The position numbers and the translations under genes are program-made. This document shows, one piece after another, positions 8,291 to 17,568 of a DNA stretch of 64,000 nucleotides. The DNA is from Nocardiopsis sinuspersici. GTDB taxonomy: Bacteria > Actinomycetota > Actinomycetes > Streptosporangiales > Streptosporangiaceae. Every line of letters begins with the position of its first letter. Position 1 is the first letter of the stretch. The stretch is from contig ML703345.1 of assembly GCA_008638415.1 (NCBI GenBank), positions 322,941 through 386,940 of the forward strand, read 5' to 3'. A model generated the notes under the pieces. The model was not told where the DNA came from, made no database searches, and was given only the letters and a program-made list of their open reading frames with translations.

Positions 8291-8923
8291 ATGTCCACCC
8301 AGACCCTGATCCTCGTCCTCGACCTCATCGGTATCCTCGCCTTCGCCATCGACGGGTCGCTGACCGCCATCCGCACCGCGCGCGTGGACATCGTCGGCGT
8401 CCTGACCCTGGGCATGGTGACCGCGCTGGGCGGCGGCGTCATCCGCGACCTGCTGCTGGGCGTGACCCCCGCCACCTTCCAGGACTGGCGCTACATCTGC
8501 ACCGCCCTGCTGGGCGCGACCGCCGCGTTCTTCCTCAGCCGCCAGCTCACCCACCTGACCAAACCGATCCTCGTCTTCGACGCGGCCGGGCTGAGCCTGT
8601 TCGCCGTGATCGGGTCGACCAAGGCCCTGGAGCTGGGTTTCGGCCCCCTGCAGGCCACCCTGCTCGGCGTCGTCACCGGTGTGGGCGGCGGCACCATCCG
8701 CGACGTCCTGCTCAACCGCGTACCGACCGTGCTCAGCGCGAACTCGCACCTGTACGCCACCCCGGCCCTGCTGGGCGCGGGCCTGGTCGCCACCTTCTAC
8801 ACCGTGGGCCTGACCTGGGGCTGGATCGCCGTGGTGGGGGCGCTGCTGTGCTTCACCGTGCGGCTGCTGTCCCTGCTGTACCGGTGGAGCGCGCCCAGCC
8901 CGCCCGGCGCCCCGCCCCTGTGA
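8291..8923 (+). CDS. TRIC/UPF0126-family membrane protein
   Basis: 210-residue integral membrane protein with about seven hydrophobic segments in two homologous halves. Each half carries the family glycine motif: ALGGGVIRDLLLG and GVGGGTIRDVLLN. This is the UPF0126 (YadS/YicG) family, structurally related to trimeric intracellular cation channels and linked in some bacteria to glycine or K+ movement; the substrate here is unknown. ATG at 8291 begins directly at the first membrane helix. The nearest purine-rich stretch is over 20 bases upstream, so translation signals are weak. The gene is monocistronic and divergent from the oxidoreductase. Confidence 0.85.
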   Translation: MSTQTLILVLDLIGILAFAIDGSLTAIRTARVDIVGVLTLGMVTALGGGVIRDLLLGVTPATFQDWRYICTALLGATAAFFLSRQLTHLTKPILVFDAAGLSLFAVIGSTKALELGFGPLQATLLGVVTGVGGGTIRDVLLNRVPTVLSANSHLYATPALLGAGLVATFYTVGLTWGWIAVVGALLCFTVRLLSLLYRWSAPSPPGAPPL

Positions 8924-9029
8924 GACCCCGCGCCGACCCGCACGGCACGGACCAGAACGGACCCGCGCGAGCGGACCGGCGGGAGCGGGAGCACGCGGCA
9001 CGGGCTGTGCGGTGCGCGCACCGGCCCCC

Positions 9030-9950
9030 TCAGCCGTCCCCGCCCTGCGGCTCCAGGGCACGGGCCGCCACACCCCGCAGGATCGCGACCATCGCCGGAA
9101 CCGGATCGGGCGGACGGCGCCGGTGCACGGCGTAGATCTCACGGGCCAGGCGCACGTCGCGCAGCGGACGGCTCACCCAGCCGCCCCGGCGGGCCGACAC
9201 CAGGATGCTGAGCGGAATGAGGGCCACACCCACACCGGCCTCGATGAGCGCCAGGGCCACCTCGTAGTCACGGGTCTCATAGGCCACGCCCAGACGCACC
9301 CCCGCGTCGGCGGCGGCGGTGTCCAGGCTGACCCGGTTGTGGATGCCCGGCGCACCGCAGATCCACTCCTCCCCAGCCAGGTCGGCCAGCGACGGGTCGC
9401 GGTCGGTGACCGGATGTCCGGTGGGAGCGACCACCATCAGCGGATCCACCAGGACGCGCTCGCGGTGCAGCCCGCCCGCGCGGGGCAGGGGCACACTCGG
9501 ATAGCGGTGGGTCAGCAACAGGTCCAGCTCACCGGAGGTGACCAGGTCGTATCCGCCGGGAGGTTCGACGTCGGACAGCGACAGGCGCACCTGGGGGTGC
9601 TCGTGACCGAACGCGGCCAGGGTGGCGGGCAGCAGGACCTTGCCCGCGCTGGCGAAGGCACCCAGCGACAACCGCTCGGGGACCGCGCCGGCGAAGGCGC
9701 GCACCGCCTGCTCGGCCTCACGCAGCTCCCCCAGCACCCGCTCGCCGTGTTCGAGCAGGACCCGGCCCGCCCCGGTCAGGACGGCACCGGTACGGCCGCG
9801 CTCCACCAGGCGGCAGCCCACCTCACGCTCCAGCTTGGTGAGCTGCTGGGACAGGGCGGGCGGGGTGAAGGAGAGCCGCTCGGCCGCGGCCGCGATCGAT
9901 CCCGCGTGCGCGACCTCCACGAGCACACGCAACCGGTGGGCGTCCAACAC
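9030..9950 (-). CDS. LysR-family transcriptional regulator
   Basis: About 306 residues with an N-terminal winged helix-turn-helix (residues 5-65, including AGSIAAAAERLSFTPPALSQ) and a periplasmic-binding-protein-like effector domain. GTG at 9950 was chosen. A GGAGGGA sequence lies 11 bases upstream; a GTG three codons earlier is too close to it. The gene is divergently transcribed from a threonine dehydratase-like gene across an unusually AT-rich 103-base gap, the usual LysR arrangement, so that enzyme is the probable target with autoregulation of the LysR gene. Confidence 0.9.
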   Translation of the reverse strand: MLDAHRLRVLVEVAHAGSIAAAAERLSFTPPALSQQLTKLEREVGCRLVERGRTGAVLTGAGRVLLEHGERVLGELREAEQAVRAFAGAVPERLSLGAFASAGKVLLPATLAAFGHEHPQVRLSLSDVEPPGGYDLVTSGELDLLLTHRYPSVPLPRAGGLHRERVLVDPLMVVAPTGHPVTDRDPSLADLAGEEWICGAPGIHNRVSLDTAAADAGVRLGVAYETRDYEVALALIEAGVGVALIPLSILVSARRGGWVSRPLRDVRLAREIYAVHRRRPPDPVPAMVAILRGVAARALEPQGGDG

Positions 9951-9993
9951 GGCGACCACACTCCCTCCGACGACGGACGACGCAAAGACCTGC

Positions 9994-10029
9994 TTAATGA
10001 TCTTTAGCAGACCCAACTTTAAGTTAATG
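9994..10029. promoter_or_regulatory. Probable LysR operator and divergent promoter region
   Basis: A short AT-rich island in very GC-rich DNA between divergent LysR and dehydratase genes. It contains TTAATGATCTTTAG (9994-10007) and the 11-base palindrome AACTTTAAGTT (10015-10025), compatible with two LysR half-site pairs. Assignment is by position and composition. Confidence 0.5.
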
Positions 10030-10053
10030 ACCGGTAGCGGCACAGTGGGACAC

Positions 10054-10977
10054 ATGAGCCCTCAGACCGCACACGCAGTGCCCACGGCCACCGACGTCCG
10101 TGCCGCCGCCGAACGCATCGCCCCGCACGCCCGCCGCACCCCGGTACTGCACACCGAGGTCGACGGACGTCCGCTGACGCTCAAACTGGAGCACCTGCAG
10201 CGCACCGGCGCGTTCAAACTGCGCGGGGCCCTCAACGCCCTCCTGGGCGGACCTCCCACCGACCGGGTGATCACCGCCTCCGGCGGCAACCACGGCCTGG
10301 GCGTGGCCACCGCCGCCCGCCTGCTCGGCGTCCACGCCACGGTCTACGTCCCCGAGACCGTCCCCCGGGCCAAGGCCGCGCCCCTGGCCGCCACCGGCGC
10401 CGAGATCGTCCGGGTCGGCGAGCACTACGCGGTGGCCGCCGAGGCGGCCAGGGCACGATCCGAGGCCGAGAACGTGCCCTACCTGCACGCCTTCGACGAC
10501 CCCCTCGTCGTCGCCGGCCAGGGCACGATCGGGCTGGAGATCGCCGCCGACGCCCCCGAGTGCGACACCATCGCCGTCGCCGTGGGCGGTGGCGGACTGG
10601 TCGCCGGCGTCCGCCTGGGCGCGCAGGGACGCCAGGTCGTGGGCGCCGAACCCGAGGGCTGCCAGAGCATGCACGCCGCGCTGGCCGCGGGCCACCCCGT
10701 GGAGGGCACCGTGGACTCGGTGGCCTCCTCCGCGCTGGGCGCCGCCTCCCTGGGCCGGGTGCCCTTCGAGGTGCTGCGCGAGCACCCGGTGACCCCGGTG
10801 CTGGTCAGCGACGCCGAGATCGTCCAGGCACAGGACCGGCTGTGGGAGGAGTTCCGCATCGCCACCGAACCGGCCGCGGCCGTGCCCTTCGCCGCCTGGC
10901 TGGCCGGACGGGTCCCGGGCGAGCGCCCCTGCCTGGTGGTGTGCGGAGCCAACGCCCAGTGGCAGCGCGTCGACTGA
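10054..10977 (+). CDS. Serine/threonine dehydratase-like PLP enzyme
   Basis: 307 residues of fold-type II PLP enzyme. The Schiff-base lysine lies in TGAFKLRGALNAL (about residue 55), the phosphate/asparagine loop is ASGGNHG, and the glycine loop that holds the PLP phosphate is VAVGGGGLVAG. The length equals catabolic threonine dehydratases and lacks the C-terminal ACT regulatory domain of biosynthetic IlvA. Expected activity is deamination of threonine or serine to a 2-oxo acid, though racemase or hydroxyaspartate dehydratase activity cannot be excluded. ATG at 10054 has AGTGGGA upstream. Likely controlled by the divergent LysR. A paralogue sits at 36.2-37.2 kb. Confidence 0.8.
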   Translation: MSPQTAHAVPTATDVRAAAERIAPHARRTPVLHTEVDGRPLTLKLEHLQRTGAFKLRGALNALLGGPPTDRVITASGGNHGLGVATAARLLGVHATVYVPETVPRAKAAPLAATGAEIVRVGEHYAVAAEAARARSEAENVPYLHAFDDPLVVAGQGTIGLEIAADAPECDTIAVAVGGGGLVAGVRLGAQGRQVVGAEPEGCQSMHAALAAGHPVEGTVDSVASSALGAASLGRVPFEVLREHPVTPVLVSDAEIVQAQDRLWEEFRIATEPAAAVPFAAWLAGRVPGERPCLVVCGANAQWQRVD

Positions 10978-11163
10978 CCCGCCCGCGCGCCCCGGAGCCA
11001 CCGCGTGCCCGCACGGCGGGCGGGCACGCGTCCCCCGCCCGCCGCCGCGGACCGCTCCACCCGACCGGTGACCTGGGGCACTCTCCCCGCCCCGACGCCG
11101 TTGTTACCCACTGGTCGCCCTTACATTGGACTCCGGCATCCGACCATTCGTGAGGGAGACCAC

Positions 11164-11835
11164 GTGCTCTACGGCGCGTTGCGGCAGACGGCATCGGTGC
11201 TCGCCCGTACCCTGTGCCGCCCGACCATCCAGGGCCGTGAGAACATCCCCGCCACCGGCGCGGTACTGCTGGCCAGCAACCACCTGTCGTTCGTGGACAG
11301 CGTCGTCATCCCCCTGTCCGTGACCCAGCGCCGGGTACGGTTCCTGGCCAAGTCCGACTACTTCGAGGGCACCGGCCTCAAGGGCCGCCTCACCAAGACC
11401 GTGTTCTCCTCCCTGGGGGCCATGCCCGTGCAGCGCGCCGACGCGCGCGGCGCCATGCTCTCCCTGGAGATGATGCTGGACCGGCTGCACGCGGGCGAGG
11501 CCTGCGTCATCTACCCCGAGGGCACCCGCTCCCGCGACGGCCGCCTGTACCGGGGCCGCACCGGCGTGGGCCACCTGGCCATGGAGTCCAAGGCCCCGGT
11601 CGTACCGGTGGCCGTGAGCGGCACCCAGCACGTGCAGCCCATCGGCGCGTCCATGCCGCGCCCGCACCCCTTCACCATCCGCTTCGGCACACCGATGGAC
11701 TTCTCCGCCGGCTACGACCACCTGCCCCCGGGCAAGGCCCGACGGGTCATCACCGACCGCGTCATGGACGCCGTCCACGCCCTGTCCGGCCAGGAGCGGG
11801 CCGGGGAGTACAACTCCTTCCGCGGCGACGAGTAA
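11164..11835 (+). CDS. 1-acyl-sn-glycerol-3-phosphate acyltransferase (PlsC-like)
   Basis: 223-residue membrane-associated acyltransferase. The catalytic HX4D motif is NHLSFVD (about residue 40) and the glycerophosphate-binding motif is VIYPEGTRSRDG (about residue 115). The expected reaction is acylation of lysophosphatidic acid to phosphatidic acid in phospholipid synthesis. GTG at 11164 was selected because GAGGGAG lies 5-11 bases upstream. It is followed after 50 bases by a phosphoesterase gene with its own promoter-like element. Confidence 0.85.
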   Translation: MLYGALRQTASVLARTLCRPTIQGRENIPATGAVLLASNHLSFVDSVVIPLSVTQRRVRFLAKSDYFEGTGLKGRLTKTVFSSLGAMPVQRADARGAMLSLEMMLDRLHAGEACVIYPEGTRSRDGRLYRGRTGVGHLAMESKAPVVPVAVSGTQHVQPIGASMPRPHPFTIRFGTPMDFSAGYDHLPPGKARRVITDRVMDAVHALSGQERAGEYNSFRGDE

Positions 11836-11885
11836 CACCCCCGCCGCTCCCCGGGGAGCGGACACGGCCGACCTACGCTGGGAGC

Positions 11886-12380
11886 ATGCGTGTACTGCTC
11901 CTGTCCGACACCCACATCCCGCGCCGCGCGCGCGACCTGCCCGACCAGGTGTGGCGGGAGGTCGAACGGGCCGACACGGTGGTCCACGCCGGGGACTGGT
12001 GCGACCTGGCCAGCCTGGAACGCCTCCAGGAGCGGGCCGCGCACCTGATCGGCGTGTACGGCAACAACGACGGCCCCGACCTGCGCGCACGGCTGCCCGA
12101 GGTCGCCCACGCCACCCTCGGCGGGGTACGCCTGGCCGTCGTCCACGAGACCGGTGACGCGCGGGGACGCGAGAAACGCTGCCAGGAACGCTTCCCCGAC
12201 CACGACGTGCTCGTGTTCGGACACTCCCACATCCCCTGGGACACCACCGCCCCCTCCGGGCTGCGGCTGCTCAACCCCGGCTCGCCCACCGACCGGCGCC
12301 GCCAGCCCCACCACACCTACATGACCGCGACCCTGCGAGACGCGCGCCTGCACGACGTCCGCCTGCACCAGGTGCGCTGA
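11886..12380 (+). CDS. YfcE/MJ0936-family metallophosphoesterase
   Basis: 164 residues of the calcineurin-like phosphoesterase fold. Metal-binding motifs follow in order: LLLSDTHIP near the N-terminus, VHAGDW, YGNNDG and GHSHIPWD. The small size and motif spacing match the YfcE/MJ0936 phosphodiesterase group, which acts on small phosphodiesters; the natural substrate is unknown. A TACGCT element ends 6 bases before the ATG and no ribosome-binding site is usefully spaced, so the message may be leaderless. It converges on the exchanger gene, 22 bases away. Confidence 0.85.
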   Translation: MRVLLLSDTHIPRRARDLPDQVWREVERADTVVHAGDWCDLASLERLQERAAHLIGVYGNNDGPDLRARLPEVAHATLGGVRLAVVHETGDARGREKRCQERFPDHDVLVFGHSHIPWDTTAPSGLRLLNPGSPTDRRRQPHHTYMTATLRDARLHDVRLHQVR

Positions 12381-12402
12381 ACGGGCCCCGGGACCGGCCC
12401 CC

Positions 12403-13446
12403 TCAGAAGGCCAGCACCCCGACGATCCCCGCGTAGACCGCGATCAGCAGCACACCCTCGAAACCGATCCGGCCCCAACCGCGCACCTGGCGCAGGATGA
12501 GCCCGGCCAACAGCACCACGGTCATCAACAGCGCCCCGGCCGTCAGGAACAACTCGTCCGCCGTGGCGGCGTGGAACAGCGACCCCCGCCGGTAGAAGGC
12601 ATCGCCCACGGCCAGGTTGAGCACGTCCAGGCTGTTGCCGCCGATGACGGCGGCCACCGCCAGCGTCATCGCGCCCCGCCGGACCGCGGCGACCGCCGCG
12701 ACCGTCTCGGGCAGGGCGTTGACCAACCCCATCGCCACGGCGCCCACCAGCCCCGCGCTGACCCCCGTGGCCTCCACGATCGTCGCGGCCGACCGGGCCA
12801 GCGCCCACCCGCCCACGGAGACCACGGCGCCCACCACGAGGAAGCGCGCCCACAGCACGCTCGTCCGGGCACCGGTACCGTCCTCGTCCTCGGTCTCGGG
12901 AACGTCCACCACCGTCTCGGTGGTGCGCACGGCCCGCCACATCGGATGCTTGTTCTCCTTCTGGATCAGCCAGAGCCCGCCCGCGTAGAACAGCACCAGC
13001 CCGACCGAGGCCGGATGCACGCCCAGGACCACCACGTCCGGGCCGAAGGCCGTGAGCAGCGCCAACGACAGCAGCCCGATCAGCATGCAGCAGAAGAGCA
13101 GGTTGGCCGAGGAGGCCGCGGCGTGCTCCAGGTTGGCGCGCCGGTGGAAGAAGTCGGCCACCGCCAGCGCGAGCGTCTGCGCGGCGATACCCCCAACGGC
13201 GTTGCCGTAGGCCAGCCCCGGATGGTCCACCGAGGCGCTGACCGCCGTCATCACGATCCCCGACAGGGAGGTGGCCGTGCCGAAGAAGACCGCTCCGAAG
13301 ACCGCCTCTCCCCACCCGGTGCGGTCGGCCAGCACGTCGCCCAGCCCCGCCATCCTGATACTGGCCACCACCGTCACCACGGCCACCAGGGCGAAGAGTC
13401 CCACACTCCACCCCAGCGGCCAGGGAGGGGACAGCGCCTCCACCAT
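12403..13446 (-). CDS. Sodium/calcium exchanger-family (CaCA) membrane protein
   Basis: 347-residue protein with about ten membrane helices in two halves separated by an acidic cytoplasmic loop (about residues 175-195, ETEDEDG). The alpha-repeat motifs characteristic of cation/Ca2+ exchangers are visible: FFGTATSLSG in the first half and NALPETVAAVAAV plus GGNSLDVLNL in the second, with a glutamate that would bind cation. The probable role is Ca2+ or Na+ extrusion driven by an ion gradient. The start at 13446 has a GGAAGGAG-rich leader. No regulator is adjacent. Confidence 0.75.
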   Translation of the reverse strand: MVEALSPPWPLGWSVGLFALVAVVTVVASIRMAGLGDVLADRTGWGEAVFGAVFFGTATSLSGIVMTAVSASVDHPGLAYGNAVGGIAAQTLALAVADFFHRRANLEHAAASSANLLFCCMLIGLLSLALLTAFGPDVVVLGVHPASVGLVLFYAGGLWLIQKENKHPMWRAVRTTETVVDVPETEDEDGTGARTSVLWARFLVVGAVVSVGGWALARSAATIVEATGVSAGLVGAVAMGLVNALPETVAAVAAVRRGAMTLAVAAVIGGNSLDVLNLAVGDAFYRRGSLFHAATADELFLTAGALLMTVVLLAGLILRQVRGWGRIGFEGVLLIAVYAGIVGVLAF

Positions 13447-13637
13447 GTCGTTCCTCGCTCCTTCCCCTCCTTCGACGGCCCCCTCCGCCTACCCGCGCCT
13501 TCGCCCGGCTACCGCACGGCCGGAGGCGGTCCACGGAGAACAAACTCTCCGTCAACGATGCATACGCACCAGGACCCCGGGTAGCGGCTCGCAACAGTCA
13601 GTGTTCCGACCACATCCCCCAGTGATGAGGCGAGACC

Positions 13638-14543
13638 ATGTTCCGACACACCAAACACCTGCAGTTCGACGCCAAGCCCGAGGAGCCCGACGCGCTCTTC
13701 GCCGCGAAGCTCCAGGAGCTCATCGGCGGCGCCTACGGCGAGATGACCGTCACCATGCAGTACCTGTTCCAGGGCTGGAACTGCCGTATCGAGGGCAAGT
13801 ACAAGGACCTGATCATGGACGTGGCCACCGAGGAGATCGGCCACGTCGAGATGCTCGCCACCATGGTGGCCCGCCTGCTGGAGGGCGCCCCCTCCACCAC
13901 CGTGGCCAAGGCCGTCGAGGACCCGGTGGTGGCGGCGCTCGTGGGCGGCATGAATCCCCAGCAGGCCATCGTCTCGGGGGGCGGCGCCGTACCCGCCGAC
14001 TCCGGGGGCACCCCCTGGAACGGCAAGTACATCGTGGCCAGCGGCAACCTGCTGGCGGACTTTCGCGCCAACGTCGCCGCCGAGGCCCAGGGCCGCCTCC
14101 AGACCGCGCGCCTGTACAACATGACCGACGACCCCGGCGTCAAGGCGATGCTCCAGTTCAACCTGGCCCGGGACACCGTCCACCAGAACATGTGGCTGGC
14201 CGCCATCGAGGAACTGCAGGAGGACGGCCTGGAGGGCGACATCGCCCCCACCGCCCTCTTCGACGAGGAGAACCAGGAGCACGCCAACACCATCTGGGGC
14301 CTGTCCGACGGCACCGCCGCCGCCCAGGCCGGCTGGTCGAACAGGCCCGCACCCGACGGCCGGCACGAGCTGCGCTACCTCGACCAGCCCGAGCCGATCG
14401 GCGAGAAGGCCTCCGCGCCGCCCTCGGATCCCAAGCTGTACGGAACCAACGGCGAGCCCAGCGGTGAGGGGTCGGCCAAGGGCCCGTCCAAGGCCACCAA
14501 GGGCGAGGGCATCGTGGGTAAGATCAAGGACACCCTGGAGTAG
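13638..14543 (+). CDS. Manganese catalase
   Basis: 301 residues of the non-haem dimanganese catalase family, which splits hydrogen peroxide in the cytoplasm. The four-helix bundle ligands are visible: Glu in GEMTVTMQYLFQGWN, Glu and His in TEEIGHVEML, Glu in EAQGRLQTARLYN and His in DTVHQNMWLAAIEEL. The N-terminal MFRHTKHLQF and the length are typical of the family. The C-terminal 35 residues are a flexible Gly/Ser/Lys-rich tail. Monocistronic; no OxyR or other peroxide regulator is adjacent. Confidence 0.95.
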   Translation: MFRHTKHLQFDAKPEEPDALFAAKLQELIGGAYGEMTVTMQYLFQGWNCRIEGKYKDLIMDVATEEIGHVEMLATMVARLLEGAPSTTVAKAVEDPVVAALVGGMNPQQAIVSGGGAVPADSGGTPWNGKYIVASGNLLADFRANVAAEAQGRLQTARLYNMTDDPGVKAMLQFNLARDTVHQNMWLAAIEELQEDGLEGDIAPTALFDEENQEHANTIWGLSDGTAAAQAGWSNRPAPDGRHELRYLDQPEPIGEKASAPPSDPKLYGTNGEPSGEGSAKGPSKATKGEGIVGKIKDTLE

Positions 14544-14692
14544 TCCCTCCGGGAGACCAGGCCCGTGCGGTCCGCCCCGAGCGGACGCACACGCGTTCGC
14601 GGGTCCGCGCCTGGAAACCGCGTCTTTCCGGGCGCGGCCCCGTTCCCACGCGACCGACACCGTCGCACCACCCGCCCCGAGGGGAGGAGCCG

Positions 14693-15445
14693 GTGCAGGA
14701 GCCGTCCGCACACGCGAGGCGACGGCCGACGCCCTTCGCCGACCCGCCTCCGCTGCCCGGACCGCCGCTGCTCAGGCAGAGCTGGCGCGAGACGGTCTTC
14801 GCGCACTGGGCACTTCCACCCGAGCAGGTGGCGCCGCTGCTGCCCGAGCACACCCGGCCCGACGTACTGGACGGGCTCTCCTACGTCGGACTCGTGGCCT
14901 TCCGCGTCCCGACCACCACGGCCGCCGGAATCCCGGTCGGCGGATTCGGCGAGGTCAACGTGCGCCTGTACTCGGTGGACGGGTACGGCCGCAGGGGCGT
15001 GGTCTTCCTGTCCATGGACGCCGACTCGGCCCACAACGTCCTGGCGGCCCGCACCCTGACGGGCCTGCCCTACATGTGGTCCGACGTCTCCCTGCGCTCC
15101 CGGGGCCACGTGCACGCGGGCGCGGTGCGCCGCCGACTGCCCCGGGGCGGGGCCCGTGGCCGCTGGCGGTTCACCGTGGGCGAGCGCATGGACCATCCCG
15201 GCCCGCTGGAGCGCTTCGTCACCGCACGGTGGGGCCTGCACACCCGCCACGCGGGACGCACCCTGTGGATCCGGGTCCACCACCGGCCCTGGCCCCTGTA
15301 CCGCGCCCACTCCTGGACCTACCAGGGCGACCTGCTCCGGGCCGCGGGCGTGCACGTCGGCGACCGCGAGCCCGTGTCACTCCTGTGGTCGCCCGGCGTG
15401 GCCACCGGTGTGTGCCCGTCCCTGGTGGGCGCGCCCCGCACCTGA
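14693..15445 (+). CDS. DUF2071 (YqjF-like) protein
   Basis: 250 residues matching the DUF2071 family, whose fold resembles acetoacetate decarboxylase; no enzyme activity is established. Family features include LRQSWRETVFAHWALP near the start, the central SYVGLVAFRVP segment and a WSPGVATGVCPS C-terminal region. GTG at 14693 is supported by GGGAGGAG just upstream. A distant DUF2071-type protein lies in the operon at 52.2 kb. Convergent with the aldehyde dehydrogenase operon. Confidence 0.75.
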   Translation: MQEPSAHARRRPTPFADPPPLPGPPLLRQSWRETVFAHWALPPEQVAPLLPEHTRPDVLDGLSYVGLVAFRVPTTTAAGIPVGGFGEVNVRLYSVDGYGRRGVVFLSMDADSAHNVLAARTLTGLPYMWSDVSLRSRGHVHAGAVRRRLPRGGARGRWRFTVGERMDHPGPLERFVTARWGLHTRHAGRTLWIRVHHRPWPLYRAHSWTYQGDLLRAAGVHVGDREPVSLLWSPGVATGVCPSLVGAPRT

Positions 15446-15477
15446 CCCGGGCCCGCCCACGGCCCGCGTCCCCGTCC

Positions 15478-17568
15478 TCAGCGCAACACCTTGTCCGGGG
15501 TCACCGGCAGGTCCCGCACCCGCACACCCGTGGCGTGGTGCACGGCGTTGGCCACCGCCGCGGCCGTCCCCACGATGCCGATCTCGCCCACGCCCCGCGA
15601 CCCCATCGGAGTGGCACGCAGGTCCTCCCCCTCCAACCAGTCGACCCGCAGGTCGCCCACGTCGGCGTTGGTGGGGACGTGGTACTCGGCGAAGTCCCCG
15701 TTGGCGATGTGGCCGTAGCGCGGATCCCGGAAACTCTCCTCGTGCAGCGCCATCGACATCCCCATGACCATCCCGCCCAGGAACTGCGAACGCACCGTAC
15801 GCGGATTGACCACCCGCCCCACCGAGAACATGCCGAACATGCGCGGCACCCGGATCTCACCCGTGTAGGAGTGCACCCGCACCTCGGCGAAGTGCGCCCC
15901 GAAGGAGTAGACCGCGTACCCCTCGTCGACGGTGTCCTGGGCCGCACTCGCCCGCGCGCTCGCGCCCGGCGCCGGTGAGTCCCCGTGCTCGGCCCGGAAG
16001 GCACGGGCCGCGGTCACGATCGCCGTACCCCAGGAACTGGTACCGCTGGACCCGCCCGCGACCGAGGCCTCGGGCAGAGCCGTGTCACCGATGCGCAACC
16101 GCACCCCGTCCGCGGAGCAGCCCAGCGCGTCCGCCGCGATCTGGGTGAGCGCGGTCCACGACCCGGTACCGATGTCCACCGCACCGATCCCCACCTCGTA
16201 ACGGCCGTCGTCGCCGTAGCGAACGTGGGCCACCGAACCCGGGTTGAACAGGTGCGGGTAACTCGCCGAGGCCACACCGGTGCCCACCAGCCAGTCCCCC
16301 TCACGGCGGGCCCCGGGGGCGGGATCACGCCCGTACCAGCCAAAACGCTCAGCGCCCTCACGCAGACACCTGACCAACTGCCGGTCCGACCACGGGTTGC
16401 CGCTCTGGGGATCGGTCTCGGGCTCGTTGCGCACCCGCAGCTCCACCGGGTCGAGCCCGCACGCCTGGGCGAGCTCGTCCATGGCCGCCTCCAGCGCGTA
16501 CATCCCCGGCGCCTCCCCCGGGGCGCGCATCCAGAAGTTGACGGGCACGTCCAGGGCGGCCATCCGGTGGGTCGTACGCCGGTGGGGCGCGGCGTACATC
16601 CACCGCGAGCACATCGCGCTCTGCTCGGGGAACTCCTTGACGGTCGAGGTCTGCTCCACCGAGTCGTGGACGAGCACACCCAGCCGCCCCTCCCGGTCGG
16701 CGCCCAGACGCACCCTCTGGATCGTGGGGGTGCGGTAGCCGACCAGGCAGAACATCTGCTGCCGCGTCAGCGCGAACTTGACCGGCCGCCCGGGCAGGGC
16801 ACGGGCGGCCATCGCGGCCAGGACGTCGTGGGCGTGCGCCTCCCCCTTGGAACCGAAACCGCCCCCCACATGGGGCGCGACCACCCGGACCTGCTCCAGC
16901 TCCAGGCCGAACACCGCGGCCACCGACGCGCGCACCACGTGCACACCCTGGGTGGAGTCGTACAGGGTCAGGCGCCCGGCCTCCTCCTCCCACAGGGCCA
17001 CGGTGGTGTGCGGCTCCATGGGGTTGTTGTGCTCCGTGGGCGTGCTGTAGGTGTGGTCGACCAGGAACTCGGCGCGCTCCAGCGCCTCCTCCACCTCACC
17101 CTGCTCGGTGTCGGATGCGGGCCCGCCCTCGCTCTCGGGCCGGTACAGCCCCTCGTGGTCGACGGTCAGCACCACGTCGTGCTGGGACCGCTCGTAGTCC
17201 ACCCGCACCAGCCCGGCCGCCTGGCGGGCGGTCTCGGGGGTGTCGGCGACGACCGCGGCGACGAACTGGCCGTGGAAGGCCACCTCATCGGACTGCAGGA
17301 CGGCGAACTCGCGGTCCTCGGTGTCGGCGAGCCGCTCGGCGTTGCCGGGGGTCAGGACGGCGCGCACCCCCTCCAGCGCCTCGGCCTCCGAGGCGTCGAC
17401 CCCGGTGACACGCCCCCGAGCGAAGGTGGACAGCACCGGATGCAGGTACAGGGGGTCCTCGAGCGCGTGCTCGTAGGCGTAGGGCGCCCGGCCGGTGACC
17501 TTGTCCGCGCCCTCCAACCGGGCCAGCGGCCGGCCCATGGCCCGCGGCTGCGACGTCGTCTCGGTCAT
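15478..17568 (-). CDS. Molybdenum aldehyde dehydrogenase, molybdopterin-binding large subunit (PaoC-like)
   Basis: 696 residues of the xanthine oxidase family large subunit that holds the molybdenum cofactor and oxidises aldehydes or purines. Recognisable parts are the N-terminal hammerhead domain (DKVTGRAPYAYE), the cofactor loop VAPHVGGGFGSKGEAH, the AGGSSGTSSWGTA loop and the catalytic Glu in SRGVGEIGIVG near the C-terminus. Size and pattern fit PaoC/YagR-type aldehyde oxidoreductases better than true xanthine dehydrogenase. The start codon overlaps the stop of the FAD subunit gene by four bases (ATGA), so translation is coupled. Confidence 0.9.
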   Translation of the reverse strand: MTETTSQPRAMGRPLARLEGADKVTGRAPYAYEHALEDPLYLHPVLSTFARGRVTGVDASEAEALEGVRAVLTPGNAERLADTEDREFAVLQSDEVAFHGQFVAAVVADTPETARQAAGLVRVDYERSQHDVVLTVDHEGLYRPESEGGPASDTEQGEVEEALERAEFLVDHTYSTPTEHNNPMEPHTTVALWEEEAGRLTLYDSTQGVHVVRASVAAVFGLELEQVRVVAPHVGGGFGSKGEAHAHDVLAAMAARALPGRPVKFALTRQQMFCLVGYRTPTIQRVRLGADREGRLGVLVHDSVEQTSTVKEFPEQSAMCSRWMYAAPHRRTTHRMAALDVPVNFWMRAPGEAPGMYALEAAMDELAQACGLDPVELRVRNEPETDPQSGNPWSDRQLVRCLREGAERFGWYGRDPAPGARREGDWLVGTGVASASYPHLFNPGSVAHVRYGDDGRYEVGIGAVDIGTGSWTALTQIAADALGCSADGVRLRIGDTALPEASVAGGSSGTSSWGTAIVTAARAFRAEHGDSPAPGASARASAAQDTVDEGYAVYSFGAHFAEVRVHSYTGEIRVPRMFGMFSVGRVVNPRTVRSQFLGGMVMGMSMALHEESFRDPRYGHIANGDFAEYHVPTNADVGDLRVDWLEGEDLRATPMGSRGVGEIGIVGTAAAVANAVHHATGVRVRDLPVTPDKVLR